A stretch of DNA of 64,000 bases from Chitinophagaceae bacterium (GTDB lineage Bacteria; Bacteroidota; Bacteroidia; Chitinophagales; Chitinophagaceae): the NCBI GenBank assembly GCA_947455605.1, contig CANGOX010000007.1, forward strand, positions 1 through 64,000. Reading direction: 5' to 3'. Each line of letters opens with the position of its first letter. The stretch's first letter is position 1. Positions 8,727 through 16,537 of this stretch are shown one piece after another. Under the pieces are notes generated by a model, which did no database searches, was not told the DNA's origin, and worked only from the letters and a program-made list of their open reading frames with translations. A program made the position numbers and the translations under genes.

Positions 8727-9105
8727 AAGATTTCTGATCATAGCCGCATGGTTAGGGGCGCTCTCTGTGGCACTGGGTGCTTTTGGTGCGCATACCCTCA
8801 AAGAATATCTATCGCCTCAATCACTCACCACTTTTGAAACCGGCATCCGATACCAGTTCTATCATGTGTTTGCCTTGGCACTAACCGGAGTTTTGTATAG
8901 ATCGTATCCCAATAAAAAGATAAAACTGGCCGGTAATCTCTTTATAACCGGTATCATTTTCTTCAGTGGCTCTTTGTATGCATTATCCATTTCAGGACCA
9001 GAAAATTTCAGGTGGATAGGTGCTATAACACCTATGGGGGGTGTATTCTTTATTGCCGGCTGGATCTTTCTGGCTATAGGCATACAAAGATCCGAAATAC
9101 AGTAA
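8719..9105 (+). CDS. DUF423 family small membrane protein
   Basis: A 128-residue integral membrane protein with about four hydrophobic helices and the family hallmark GALSVALGAFGAHTLK near the N-terminus. I chose ATG 8719, which overlaps the aroK stop region by 8 bp, because the longer frame from 8635 only re-reads the end of aroK. DUF423 (YgdD-like) proteins have no agreed function. Translation is probably coupled to aroK. Confidence 0.88.
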   Translation: MDKRFLIIAAWLGALSVALGAFGAHTLKEYLSPQSLTTFETGIRYQFYHVFALALTGVLYRSYPNKKIKLAGNLFITGIIFFSGSLYALSISGPENFRWIGAITPMGGVFFIAGWIFLAIGIQRSEIQ

Positions 9106-9179
9106 AGTGGAAAACTGTGGCCGGTTTCAGCAGTTTTGCACATAGCCCCCTGTTGCGGTATCTGCTTAGGCGCTTAGCT

Positions 9180-9187
9180 TATATTTG
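9180..9187 (+). promoter_or_regulatory. TAnnTTTG -7 box for ftsK
   Basis: TATATTTG matches the Bacteroidota -7 consensus exactly and ends 5 bp before the ftsK ATG at 9193. Transcription would then start at or just before the start codon, giving a leaderless or nearly leaderless mRNA; alternatively a downstream start is used. Confidence 0.55.
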
Positions 9188-9192
9188 TTTCC

Positions 9193-11754
9193 ATGGCAAA
9201 TAGTCTCAAAAAGAAAACGCCACCTCCGCCGGATCCCGAAAAGCTTACCATAGATAAGGAAGCCGAAGTAACCGTAGCTGAAGTTGTAAAAGACGAACGT
9301 ACCACCAAGATCGCCGGTGCTGTCAGCTTATTGATCGCCGTTTTCCTTTTTGTTTCCCTCACTTCATATTTATTTACCTGGCAGGAAGACCAGGATAAGA
9401 TCCACCAGTTCGGAATCAAAATATTTGCAACAGACGATGTAAAGGTTACCAACCTCCTGGGTGTACTGGGTGCTTATATTGCCCATAACCTGATCTATAA
9501 AGGATTTGGAATTGCCTCCTTCCTTTTCTGTACTACTTTTTTTGTATTAGGGATGAACCTGCTTTTTGGAAAAAAAGTATTCAGCCTGGTACGTAACCTG
9601 CGATATGTTTTGGTAGGATTGGTAGTACTGAGCACGGCACTCGCATTTGCAACCGGTGGCAATGCCTTCTCATGGGGTGGGGCTGTTGGCGAATATTCAT
9701 CCGGATGGCTGGTAAAATGGACCGGTAATGTAGGCACCGGTGCCATCATCTTTGTTGCGGCATTCAGTTATATCATCTGGCGGTTTAATCCGGTATTCAG
9801 ATTGCCCGATTGGAAATTCAGCCGTCCGCAAAAAGCGAATACAGATGCTTTACCCCTTACAGAAGATGATGAACTCCCGGTAACCAAAGAATGGACCGAT
9901 GAAGAAGAAGCCGGCGCACTGTTAATGATAGATGATGAAATTGAAGTAGAAGAGCCCGTTAGCCAGAATAAAATGAAGAACGAGGGCAAAGGCGTGGTTG
10001 TGATCATGCCCCATGGCGCGGAAGCCGCTGCCAACCCGATGAACGATTTTGATGTAGTGGAAAAAGAAGAGGAAGAAGAACCCGTTGTTCATGAAATGGA
10101 ACCATTGGTAACACAGGAAGTATATACCCCAAAAACAACTCCAGACCCCAAACTCCAGACTCCAAACTCAAATCTTGAATTGGAGATCAAAGAAGTTCCC
10201 GAAGTAGAAGAAGAGATACCCGCAGCTCCTGTTGGCAGCCTCGCCACCAAATACGATGCAACCCTTGATCTGAAAGGCTACAAATACCCAACTCTCGACC
10301 TGCTTGAAACCCATGGCAGCGAAAAGATCGTACACGATCCTGAAGAACTGGAAACCCATAAGAACCAGATCATCGCCACGCTTAAGAATTATGATATTGC
10401 CATACAAAGGATTGCGGCAACAGTAGGTCCTACAGTTACTTTATATGAGATCGTACCCGCGCCCGGTGTTCGTATCAGTCGTATCAAAAACCTGGAAGAT
10501 GATATCGCCCTAAGTCTGGCAGCCTTAGGAATTCGTATCATCGCACCCATACCCGGTAAAGGAACCATTGGTATTGAAGTGCCGAATGTACGCAAGTCGG
10601 TAGTGAGTATGCGTACGCTATTGGCTTCCGATAAATTCCAGAACAGCGGATTTTCATTGCCTATTGCGATAGGTAAGAAGATCGATAACGAAAATTTTAT
10701 TGTTGACCTCGCCAATATGCCGCACCTGTTAATGGCGGGTGCTACCGGACAAGGTAAATCAGTAGGATTGAACGCTATCCTGGTTTCCCTGCTCTATAAA
10801 AAACATCCATCCCAACTCAAATTTGTACTGGTAGATCCCAAGAAAGTAGAGTTGAGTTTATACAGAAGGATCGAAAAACATTTCCTTGCCAAATTACCCG
10901 GTGAAGAAGAATCCATTATCACCGATACCAAGAAAGTGGTGCATACGCTCAATGCATTATGTATCGAAATGGATAACCGCTATGATCTCCTGAAAGAAGC
11001 CCATTGCCGTAATATCAAAGAATACAACGAGAAGTTCTCTGCACGAAAACTCAATCCCGAAAAAGGTCATCAATATTTACCTTTCATTGTACTGGTAGTA
11101 GATGAGTTTGCCGATCTGATTATGACCGCCGGAAAAGAAGTGGAAATGCCTATCGCCCGTTTGGCACAGTTGGCAAGGGCCATTGGTATACACCTGATCA
11201 TTGCTACACAAAGACCTTCTGTGAATATCATCACCGGTACCATCAAAGCCAATTTCCCGGCACGTATCGGTTTTAAAGTATCCAGCAAGATCGATAGTCG
11301 TACCATCCTCGATGCAGGCGGTGCCGAGCAATTAATCGGAAAAGGAGATATGCTCGTAAGTTATAACGGAGAGATCACCCGTTTACAGTGTGCATTTGTT
11401 GATACACCCGAAGTAGAACGCGTTTGCGAATTCATCGGGGATCAGAAAGGATATCCGCAGGCATTCTTATTACCGGAATATGTAGACGAGAAAGACATGG
11501 ATGGTAAAGACTTTGATGCCAACGATCGCGATCCATTATTTGAAGATGCAGCACGACTTATTGTACAGAGCCAAATGGGTTCTACCTCTCTGATTCAACG
11601 TCGAATGAAACTTGGCTATAATAGAGCTGGTCGTCTAATGGATCAACTAGAAGCGGCTGGAATTGTGGGTCAAAATCAAGGTAGTAAGGCTCGGGAAGTG
11701 ACCTTCAAATCATTGACTGAATTGGAAGAATTCTTTCTGCAAAATAATATATAG
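9193..11754 (+). CDS. ftsK: DNA translocase FtsK
   Basis: Septal DNA pump that moves the chromosome terminus through the closing division site and activates XerCD recombination. It has 853 residues: four membrane helices (about residues 35-200), an acidic linker (about 210-340), the alpha/beta RecA-like motor with Walker A GATGQGKSVGLN near 515-526 and the Walker B-like IVLVVDEFADLI, and the C-terminal gamma winged helix (about 774-848) with the recognition helix in RRMKLGYNRAGRLMDQ. The linker contains a heptamer array at 10138-10170 coding TPDPKLQTPNSN. Bases 11510-11653 are duplicated in the next gene. The gamma-domain codons (cta, aga, ctt) differ in style from the upstream motor. Confidence 0.97.
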   Translation: MANSLKKKTPPPPDPEKLTIDKEAEVTVAEVVKDERTTKIAGAVSLLIAVFLFVSLTSYLFTWQEDQDKIHQFGIKIFATDDVKVTNLLGVLGAYIAHNLIYKGFGIASFLFCTTFFVLGMNLLFGKKVFSLVRNLRYVLVGLVVLSTALAFATGGNAFSWGGAVGEYSSGWLVKWTGNVGTGAIIFVAAFSYIIWRFNPVFRLPDWKFSRPQKANTDALPLTEDDELPVTKEWTDEEEAGALLMIDDEIEVEEPVSQNKMKNEGKGVVVIMPHGAEAAANPMNDFDVVEKEEEEEPVVHEMEPLVTQEVYTPKTTPDPKLQTPNSNLELEIKEVPEVEEEIPAAPVGSLATKYDATLDLKGYKYPTLDLLETHGSEKIVHDPEELETHKNQIIATLKNYDIAIQRIAATVGPTVTLYEIVPAPGVRISRIKNLEDDIALSLAALGIRIIAPIPGKGTIGIEVPNVRKSVVSMRTLLASDKFQNSGFSLPIAIGKKIDNENFIVDLANMPHLLMAGATGQGKSVGLNAILVSLLYKKHPSQLKFVLVDPKKVELSLYRRIEKHFLAKLPGEEESIITDTKKVVHTLNALCIEMDNRYDLLKEAHCRNIKEYNEKFSARKLNPEKGHQYLPFIVLVVDEFADLIMTAGKEVEMPIARLAQLARAIGIHLIIATQRPSVNIITGTIKANFPARIGFKVSSKIDSRTILDAGGAEQLIGKGDMLVSYNGEITRLQCAFVDTPEVERVCEFIGDQKGYPQAFLLPEYVDEKDMDGKDFDANDRDPLFEDAARLIVQSQMGSTSLIQRRMKLGYNRAGRLMDQLEAAGIVGQNQGSKAREVTFKSLTELEEFFLQNNI
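10138..10170. repeat. Heptamer array inside the ftsK linker
   Basis: ACTCCAGACCCCAAACTCC and a few more units of the intergenic heptamer lie in frame in ftsK and encode residues 316-327 of the disordered linker. The unit is the same as at the left edge of the window. A gain or loss of one or two 7-bp units would break the frame. Confidence 0.85.
11510..11653 (+). repeat. Gamma-domain duplication, copy 1 (in ftsK)
   Basis: From ACTTTGATGCC to the codon for Glu820, this stretch of ftsK matches 11998-12141 at about 88% of positions. The 47 encoded residues (F774 to E820) are identical in both copies and the differences, about 15 codons, are all synonymous. After this point the two proteins diverge, although both complete the gamma fold. 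Confidence 0.92.
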
Positions 11755-11768
11755 TTAAGTACACTTTA

Positions 11769-12686
11769 GTGATAAAATTTATCAAAAATATATTCTCTTT
11801 AAAGAAGAATCCAGAGCACCTTGATATGGATACTGCTGTGGAATTCTCAAATAATTGTGAAACGAATAACTCACCGAGGTCTATAGAAAGTATCGATAAA
11901 GTTCCAAAAGAACTTGATGAGGTTGAGATTGAGAGAATGGTTAATGAAATCGCAATCGCAGAGATTGAGAGTGAAGGAAATTCAAATGATGGAACAAACT
12001 TTGATGCCAACGACCGCGACCCCTTATTTGAAGATGCAGCGCGATTGATTGTACAGAGCCAAATGGGTTCTACATCTCTGATTCAGCGTCGTATGAAACT
12101 TGGGTATAACCGCGCTGGTCGCTTAATGGATCAACTCGAGTCGGCAAGAGTCATTGGCCCAAATCGAGGAAGTGCTGCACGTGAAGTTTTGTTTGATACA
12201 TTGGAAAATCTTGAAGAATACTTAATTGCTCTTGAAAAAGGTATGCCTTACCAATTGCATGATGGTAATACTTCTTTAGCTCAATTTGTTGAGAACCATA
12301 AAGTACGAATTGCCAATCGGGTACTGGAACTTCGTAATGCTAAAGAGAATGAGCTTACACGTATCGAAAAGGAAAGAATAAAACAGAAGCTAATAGAGAA
12401 GGATAGAATAAAAAACCTTCACAAAGATGCGCTTAAGGAGTTAATTGCAGAAGGGAGAATTTTCAATCAATTTATAAATCGGGAAGGTAAAAGGGAACCA
12501 ATTCCGCAGGATGTCATGGACGCAGTCTGGAATAGAGACGGTGGACAATGTGTTAAATGCGGCGGTCAGGAAAATTTAGAATTTGATCACATTATCCCTT
12601 TTTCTAAAGGAGGGGCAACTACTTACAGAAATATGCAGCTATTGTGTAAAAGTTGTAATATAGAAAAATCTAATAAGATAGGTTAA
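11769..12686 (+). CDS. FtsK gamma-domain-HNH endonuclease fusion protein
   Basis: A 305-residue protein with an unusual layout. Residues 1-77 are a charged, low-complexity N-terminus. Residues 78-150 are an FtsK gamma winged helix, the first 47 residues identical to the resident FtsK. Residues 160-240 are a charged helical, probably coiled-coil region (KENELTRIEKERIKQK). Residues 242-305 form an HNH nuclease with Cys261/Cys264 and Cys293/Cys296 as zinc ligands, Asp273-His274 in FDHIIPFSKGG, and Asn288. The start is GTG 11769, 14 bp after the ftsK stop; ATG 11826 is an alternative. In other bacteria lolA usually follows ftsK directly, so this gene looks inserted. KOPS-directed cleavage or self-propagation are inferences only. 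Confidence 0.88.
   Translation: MIKFIKNIFSLKKNPEHLDMDTAVEFSNNCETNNSPRSIESIDKVPKELDEVEIERMVNEIAIAEIESEGNSNDGTNFDANDRDPLFEDAARLIVQSQMGSTSLIQRRMKLGYNRAGRLMDQLESARVIGPNRGSAAREVLFDTLENLEEYLIALEKGMPYQLHDGNTSLAQFVENHKVRIANRVLELRNAKENELTRIEKERIKQKLIEKDRIKNLHKDALKELIAEGRIFNQFINREGKREPIPQDVMDAVWNRDGGQCVKCGGQENLEFDHIIPFSKGGATTYRNMQLLCKSCNIEKSNKIG
11998..12141 (+). repeat. Gamma-domain duplication, copy 2 (in the HNH fusion gene)
   Basis: Second copy of the ftsK gamma segment, 488 bp downstream of the first and in the same orientation. It begins abruptly with ACTTTGATGCC, the same bases as copy 1, and encodes F78 to E124 of the fusion protein. Beyond it the wing region differs (SARVIGPNRGSAARE against AAGIVGQNQGSKARE). 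Confidence 0.92.
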
Positions 12687-12735
12687 GTTTGTACAACTCT
12701 GTAAAGTAGAGGGATAGCTATTCAAACCCTATTCA

Positions 12736-12841
12736 GTCCCTGTGGAGAAACCTCTTTGGGTTCGGTGCCGAGCGAAGGCGAAGGCAGCCAAATCATGCGA
12801 AGCTGATTTGGCAGAGGCCAAAGTAGTTTCGGAACAGGGAC
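12736..12841. ncRNA. Candidate structured RNA or cruciform downstream of the HNH fusion gene
   Basis: Nested pairing is visible. GTCCCTGT (12736-12743) pairs perfectly with ACAGGGAC (12834-12841). GAAAC..CTTTGG (12747-12759) pairs with CCAAAG..GTTTC (12818-12830), with two mismatches. GCCAAATCA (12787-12795) pairs perfectly with TGATTTGGC (12804-12812). The middle is rich in GCGAAGGCGAAGGC. It could be a structured 3' UTR, a small RNA, a mobile-element end or a recombination site. It does not match any RNA family I recognise. Confidence 0.5.
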
Positions 12842-12998
12842 GAGGCCTAGCGGCCCGAGCGACAATGAGTCACGATTAGTAGTGTTTACGAAATCATAAA
12901 GAAAGACCGAAGTTTGCTTTTAACCGATTCTCAACCCATACAAACCGATATCCCCCTAAACTTAACAACCTCACAAACGTCATAAGAAACCTAAAACC

Positions 12999-13006
12999 TA
13001 TATTTG
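12999..13006 (+). promoter_or_regulatory. TAnnTTTG -7 box for lolA
   Basis: TATATTTG is an exact -7 consensus match, 20 bp before the lolA ATG at 13027. lolA therefore appears to have its own promoter after the inserted HNH gene and palindrome. Confidence 0.6.
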
Positions 13007-13026
13007 CGCCCATTAATCCCCACCAG

Positions 13027-13656
13027 ATGAATAAACTATACGCTTGTCTTTTATGTATACTCACAATATCCGGATCGGCTTTTTCACAAAATGATCCGGC
13101 AGCTAAAAAAGTATTGGATGCAGTAGGCAGTAAAGTAAAAGCAGCCAAAGGCATTACCGCCAATTGTACCCTCAGTTCCTTCACGAGCAAGGGCAAACCC
13201 AATGGCAGCCAATCTATAAGCCTGCAGATGAAAGGAGAGAAATACCTCCTCAACCAAGGTAAGACAGAGATCATTTGCGATGGTAAAGATGTGTACCGCT
13301 TCGACGGTGAAAAAACAATCACTAAATCTGCCGTAGACGAAAGCAGCCAAACCCTCAGCCCCGCAAAATTGCTGGCCGGCGCATACGACAAGGATTTTAC
13401 TTACAAATTACTGCCTTCAACCACTGCTTTTTATGAGATTGAAATGAAGCCGATCGATAACCGTAAGAACTTCCAGAAAGTGAACCTGTTCATCGATAAG
13501 GCCAAAAGCACATTCTCCAAAGCAAGGATCCTCGATAAGAGTAATAACATAACCGAAGTAAAGATCGCCAACCTCAACCTCAATGCGGTGGTACCGGATT
13601 CTAAATTTGTATTCAACAAAAGCAAATACCCGAAAGACGTAGAGATTCTCGATTAG
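13027..13656 (+). CDS. lolA: LolA-like outer-membrane lipoprotein carrier protein
   Basis: A 209-residue periplasmic protein expected to ferry lipoproteins from the inner membrane to the outer membrane. It has a signal peptide (MNKLYACLLCILTISGSAFSQ) and the LolA half-barrel pattern: VKAAKGITANCTLSSFTSKGK, LQMKGEKYLLNQGKTEIICDGKDVYRF and a C-terminal NLNAVVPDSKFVFN. The ftsK-lolA order is conserved in many bacteria, which supports the assignment and marks the intervening HNH gene as an addition. A strong terminator follows. Confidence 0.88.
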   Translation: MNKLYACLLCILTISGSAFSQNDPAAKKVLDAVGSKVKAAKGITANCTLSSFTSKGKPNGSQSISLQMKGEKYLLNQGKTEIICDGKDVYRFDGEKTITKSAVDESSQTLSPAKLLAGAYDKDFTYKLLPSTTAFYEIEMKPIDNRKNFQKVNLFIDKAKSTFSKARILDKSNNITEVKIANLNLNAVVPDSKFVFNKSKYPKDVEILD

Positions 13657-13677
13657 GGAAAAACAAAATTTTAACAG

Positions 13678-13705
13678 GCCGGGCATAACAATGCCCGGCT
13701 TTTTT
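13678..13705 (+). terminator. Rho-independent terminator of lolA
   Basis: GCCGGGCAT (13678-13686) pairs with ATGCCCGGC (13691-13699) across a 4-nt loop, followed by a run of six T. It lies 22 bp after the lolA stop codon. Confidence 0.92.
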
Positions 13706-13729
13706 ATATCTGTTATGTAAATTCAAAGC

Positions 13730-14863
13730 ATGAAAGCCCCACTTATCTTTTTCTTCTCATTGATACTGTTTACATCGCAGGCACAATACACGGTCCGATT
13801 GGTGGTAACCGATATTGCTACACGTAAGTATGATGATGTATATGTAACCGGCAATTTCAATAACTGGAACCCCAAAGATGAGAACTATAAACTCAAACCC
13901 TTTGGTGGCAACAGAAAGAGCTTGGTGATCAAAGACATTGCCCCTGGTACCTATGCATTCAAATTCACCCGTGGTAGTTTAGATAAAATTGAGACCACGG
14001 CTGATGGAAGGGATATTAACGACAGGGTATTGGAAGTGAATGGCGACATCTCCCTCGATTTCACCATCCCCGGCTGGAAAGATGAGTATCCCGAAACGCC
14101 CAAACGATATACCGCAAGCCCTCAGGTTCGTTTACTGGACACTGCGTTCAATATGCCCCAGCTCAACCGTAAAAGAAGGATCTGGATCTATCTGCCAAAA
14201 GGATATGCTGCATCATCCAAAATATATCCGGTATTGTATATGAACGATGGACAAAACCTGTTCAATGAAAAAACATCTACAGCAGGAGAGTGGGGTGTTG
14301 ACGAATGCTTAGACAGCCTGCAGACAAAACTGAATAAAGAATGTATCGTGGTGGGCATAGATCATGGCGGCGATAAACGCAATACAGAATACAATCCTTA
14401 TGATGATCTCCAGAATGGAAAAGGAGAAGGTAAACTATATATAGATTTTCTGGCAACTACGCTAAAACCCTTTATCGATAGTAAATACCGAACTAAAAAA
14501 GGCCCGGAAAATACCTATATCGCCGGAAGCCAGTTAGGTGGATTGATCAGTCTCTACGCTGTTATGCAATATCCTAATGTATTTGGCAGTGCCGGTGTAT
14601 TCTCTCCCGTATTCTATACAAGCCCTTTCATTTACAGTGATGCAGAAAACTTTGTAACACCCGGTATGCCTAAGATCTATTTATACGCCGGAGGAAAAGA
14701 AACCACCACGGCCGTAAGCGATCTTCAGCGAATGGGCGATATCCTCCAAAAGAAACCCAAATACAATATCCGCCGCGTCATAAGCCCCCTCGGCCAACCC
14801 AATGAAACCTACTGGCGACAGGAGTTTGCCGTTTTTTATAAATGGATGATGAGTTTTGAATAG
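13730..14863 (+). CDS. Secreted esterase with N-terminal E-set/CBM48-like domain
   Basis: A 377-residue exported protein. After the signal peptide (MKAPLIFFFSLILFTSQAQ) comes a glycogen-binding-like beta domain (residues 20-115, VYVTGNFNNWNPKDENYKL...GTYAFKFTRG). A putative esterase (EstA/Fes family) domain follows, with RRIWIYLPKGYAASSKIYPVLYMNDGQNLF and a nucleophile serine in IAGSQLGGLISLY. The fold is used for enterochelin, S-formylglutathione and feruloyl esterases, so the substrate cannot be fixed; feruloyl or acetyl esters of polysaccharides would fit the carbohydrate-binding-like front domain. Confidence 0.82.
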   Translation: MKAPLIFFFSLILFTSQAQYTVRLVVTDIATRKYDDVYVTGNFNNWNPKDENYKLKPFGGNRKSLVIKDIAPGTYAFKFTRGSLDKIETTADGRDINDRVLEVNGDISLDFTIPGWKDEYPETPKRYTASPQVRLLDTAFNMPQLNRKRRIWIYLPKGYAASSKIYPVLYMNDGQNLFNEKTSTAGEWGVDECLDSLQTKLNKECIVVGIDHGGDKRNTEYNPYDDLQNGKGEGKLYIDFLATTLKPFIDSKYRTKKGPENTYIAGSQLGGLISLYAVMQYPNVFGSAGVFSPVFYTSPFIYSDAENFVTPGMPKIYLYAGGKETTTAVSDLQRMGDILQKKPKYNIRRVISPLGQPNETYWRQEFAVFYKWMMSFE

Positions 14864-14955
14864 TGAGTAGTGAGTAGTGAGCAGCTTATAAAGTTACGAT
14901 AGCAAAAAAATGTAACACCTTCCAGCCGTAATTTTTAATTATTAATTTCTAATTA

Positions 14956-15861
14956 TTAATTGATCATATAAGTCACTCCCTCAATCGCCAATTCCGTATC
15001 CAAAAACACTGCTTTCGCTTCATCCAGAAACTCGTGGAGGTTTTCATATTTGCTGCTGAAATGGCCAATGAGTAAACGCTCGGCTGCTGCTTTTTTGGCA
15101 ATGTTTGCCGCCTGTTCTGTTGTGGAATGAAAACGGGCTCTGGCTCTTTCTGCAAGGTCTTTCAGATAGGTAGATTCATGATAAAGCATACTTACCTGTT
15201 GCACTTTCGCACATAAACTTTCATCATAAATGGTATCTGCACAAAACGCATAGCTGCGGGGTGTTTTGTTGGGAATGGTCACCGTTTCATTTTTGATGAT
15301 GGAGCCATCTTTGGTCTCATAATCATCCCCATTCTTCAATCGCTCATAATACACAGCGGGGATTCCCGAGGCCAGTACTTTTTCCTTATTGATCTTTCTG
15401 GGTTTCTTTTTCTCACGGATCACAAATCCCCAGCAGGGGATGCGGTGCTGGGTAGCAAAACACTCCACCTGAAATTTTGCGGTATCTACGATCAACCCTT
15501 CTTTTTCCAGTTTGTGAAAGATCAAGGGAAACGGGAGGGTGGTATCGGCTACTTTCAGCTGCAGTTGAATGATGTCTTCCAGTTGTGGCGGCCCATACAG
15601 GTTCAGTTCCTGCTCCCTGCCCAATAAACCCATACTGGTAACCAAACCGATCAATCCAAAATAATGGTCGCCATGCAGGTGAGAAATGAAGATATGGTGG
15701 ATCTTACTCCACCGGATTTTATACCGGGCCATCTGGATCTGCGTACCTTCACCGCAATCTATCAGGAATAGCTGGTCGTTCAGTGTCACCACCTGTGCGG
15801 TAGGGTGCCTGTCGTACGCCGGTAGCGCTGAATTATTGCCAAGTATGGTAACGCCAAACAT
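14956..15861 (-). CDS. rnz: Ribonuclease Z
   Basis: A metallo-beta-lactamase-fold endonuclease that matures tRNA 3' ends. The zinc motif is HLHGDHYFGLIGLV near residues 61-74. Other signatures include DCGEGTQIQMARYKIRWSKI near the N-terminus, YHEST, and GHFSSKYEN near the C-terminus. The 301-residue length is that of the short bacterial form. ATG 15861 gives the usual N-terminus (MFGVTILGNNSALPAYDRHPT). It is convergent with the esterase gene; a low-complexity TAATTATTAATTT stretch separates them. Confidence 0.93.
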   Translation of the reverse strand: MFGVTILGNNSALPAYDRHPTAQVVTLNDQLFLIDCGEGTQIQMARYKIRWSKIHHIFISHLHGDHYFGLIGLVTSMGLLGREQELNLYGPPQLEDIIQLQLKVADTTLPFPLIFHKLEKEGLIVDTAKFQVECFATQHRIPCWGFVIREKKKPRKINKEKVLASGIPAVYYERLKNGDDYETKDGSIIKNETVTIPNKTPRSYAFCADTIYDESLCAKVQQVSMLYHESTYLKDLAERARARFHSTTEQAANIAKKAAAERLLIGHFSSKYENLHEFLDEAKAVFLDTELAIEGVTYMIN

Positions 15862-16037
15862 GATGAGGATGAATTGCTTGCAACATTAAGCAAATTAGCC
15901 TGTTATGCTGCTAAAATGATGGGAATTCGTCGCAGGATATGTTCATAGTTCATCCTCCATGGACCATGGACTATGCACAATGGTCGTTTTTCCCCTAAAA
16001 ATCCCCAATAAAATGGTGCTTTTTCCATTATATTCCC

Positions 16038-16045
16038 TACTTTTG
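16038..16045 (+). promoter_or_regulatory. TAnnTTTG -7 box for rpsO
   Basis: TACTTTTG is an exact -7 consensus match, 55 bp before the rpsO ATG. The leader of about 50 nt is long enough for translational feedback by S15, but no specific S15-binding structure is recognised. Confidence 0.55.
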
Positions 16046-16099
16046 CAGCCGATAAAAAAATAGAAGAAAACATTCCGGAGTCTTTTTAAACACTTTTAG

Positions 16100-16372
16100 A
16101 TGCCTTATTTAACAATTGAGAAGAAAGCAAACATTTTTGCTGAATTTGGTGGAAAAGCCACTAACACAGGTTCTATTGAAGGTCAAGTAGCCTTGCTGAC
16201 CGTTCGTATTGCCGAGATTTCCAAGCACTTACAAGCTAACAAGAAAGATCATTCTACCCAGCGTGGACTGATGCAGATGGTTGGTAAACGCAAGCGTTTA
16301 TTGACTTACATGCAGAAAACCAACCTCCAGGGATACCGTGCCCTGATCGAGAAACTGGGTCTGAGAAAATAA
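16100..16372 (+). CDS. rpsO: 30S ribosomal protein S15
   Basis: A 90-residue ribosomal protein that binds 16S rRNA early in assembly of the small-subunit platform. The S15 core is clear: TGSIEGQVALLTVRIAEISKHLQANKKD, HSTQRGLMQMVGKRKRLLTYM and the C-terminal YRALIEKLGLRK. It is followed by pnp, the widely conserved rpsO-pnp order, with a hairpin between the two. Confidence 0.97.
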   Translation: MPYLTIEKKANIFAEFGGKATNTGSIEGQVALLTVRIAEISKHLQANKKDHSTQRGLMQMVGKRKRLLTYMQKTNLQGYRALIEKLGLRK

Positions 16373-16393
16373 TTGTCACCATCATGACAAAGG

Positions 16394-16431
16394 CTATTCC
16401 CAACTGGTATTTTTAAAGCGGTTGGGAATAG
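16394..16431 (+). terminator. Hairpin between rpsO and pnp
   Basis: CTATTCCCAAC (16394-16404) pairs perfectly with GTTGGGAATAG (16421-16431) over a 16-nt loop, followed by TTATTTCTGTT. It may act as a leaky terminator of rpsO or an RNase processing site. In E. coli the rpsO-pnp interval has both kinds of signal; which applies here is not shown. Confidence 0.75.
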
Positions 16432-16537
16432 TTATTTCTGTTAGTGTCTGTTTTTGCTTCCCCATTCCTTAACAAGGGCCACGAATAACCCCGTTTCCTA
16501 CCCGCGTTCTTCGTTTCCCATATTACAAAAAGAGATT

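Larger units (their letters stand above)
12687..13026. other. 340-bp gap with a large imperfect palindrome between the HNH gene and lolA
   Basis: The gap holds the palindrome at 12736-12841, then a GC-rich stretch (GAGGCCTAGCGGCCCGAGCG, 12842-12861) that stands out against its AT-rich surroundings. Ordinary AT-rich sequence follows, with the lolA -7 box at 12999-13006. No open frame of note is present. Confidence 0.7.

Noticed and set aside
11700-11790. A frameshift splitting one longer ftsK gene
   Set aside because: FtsK already ends with a complete gamma domain and the next gene begins with its own start and unrelated N-terminus before repeating the gamma domain.
11769-12686. IscB/OMEGA (HEARO-type) nuclease with guide RNA
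   Set aside because: The protein has an HNH domain but no RuvC parts or PLMP domain, and is far too short for a complete IscB; the downstream palindrome alone is not enough to call a guide RNA.
12736-12841. Integron attC site
   Set aside because: No GTTRRRY/RYYYAAC boxes are visible at the ends and no cassette or integrase is present.
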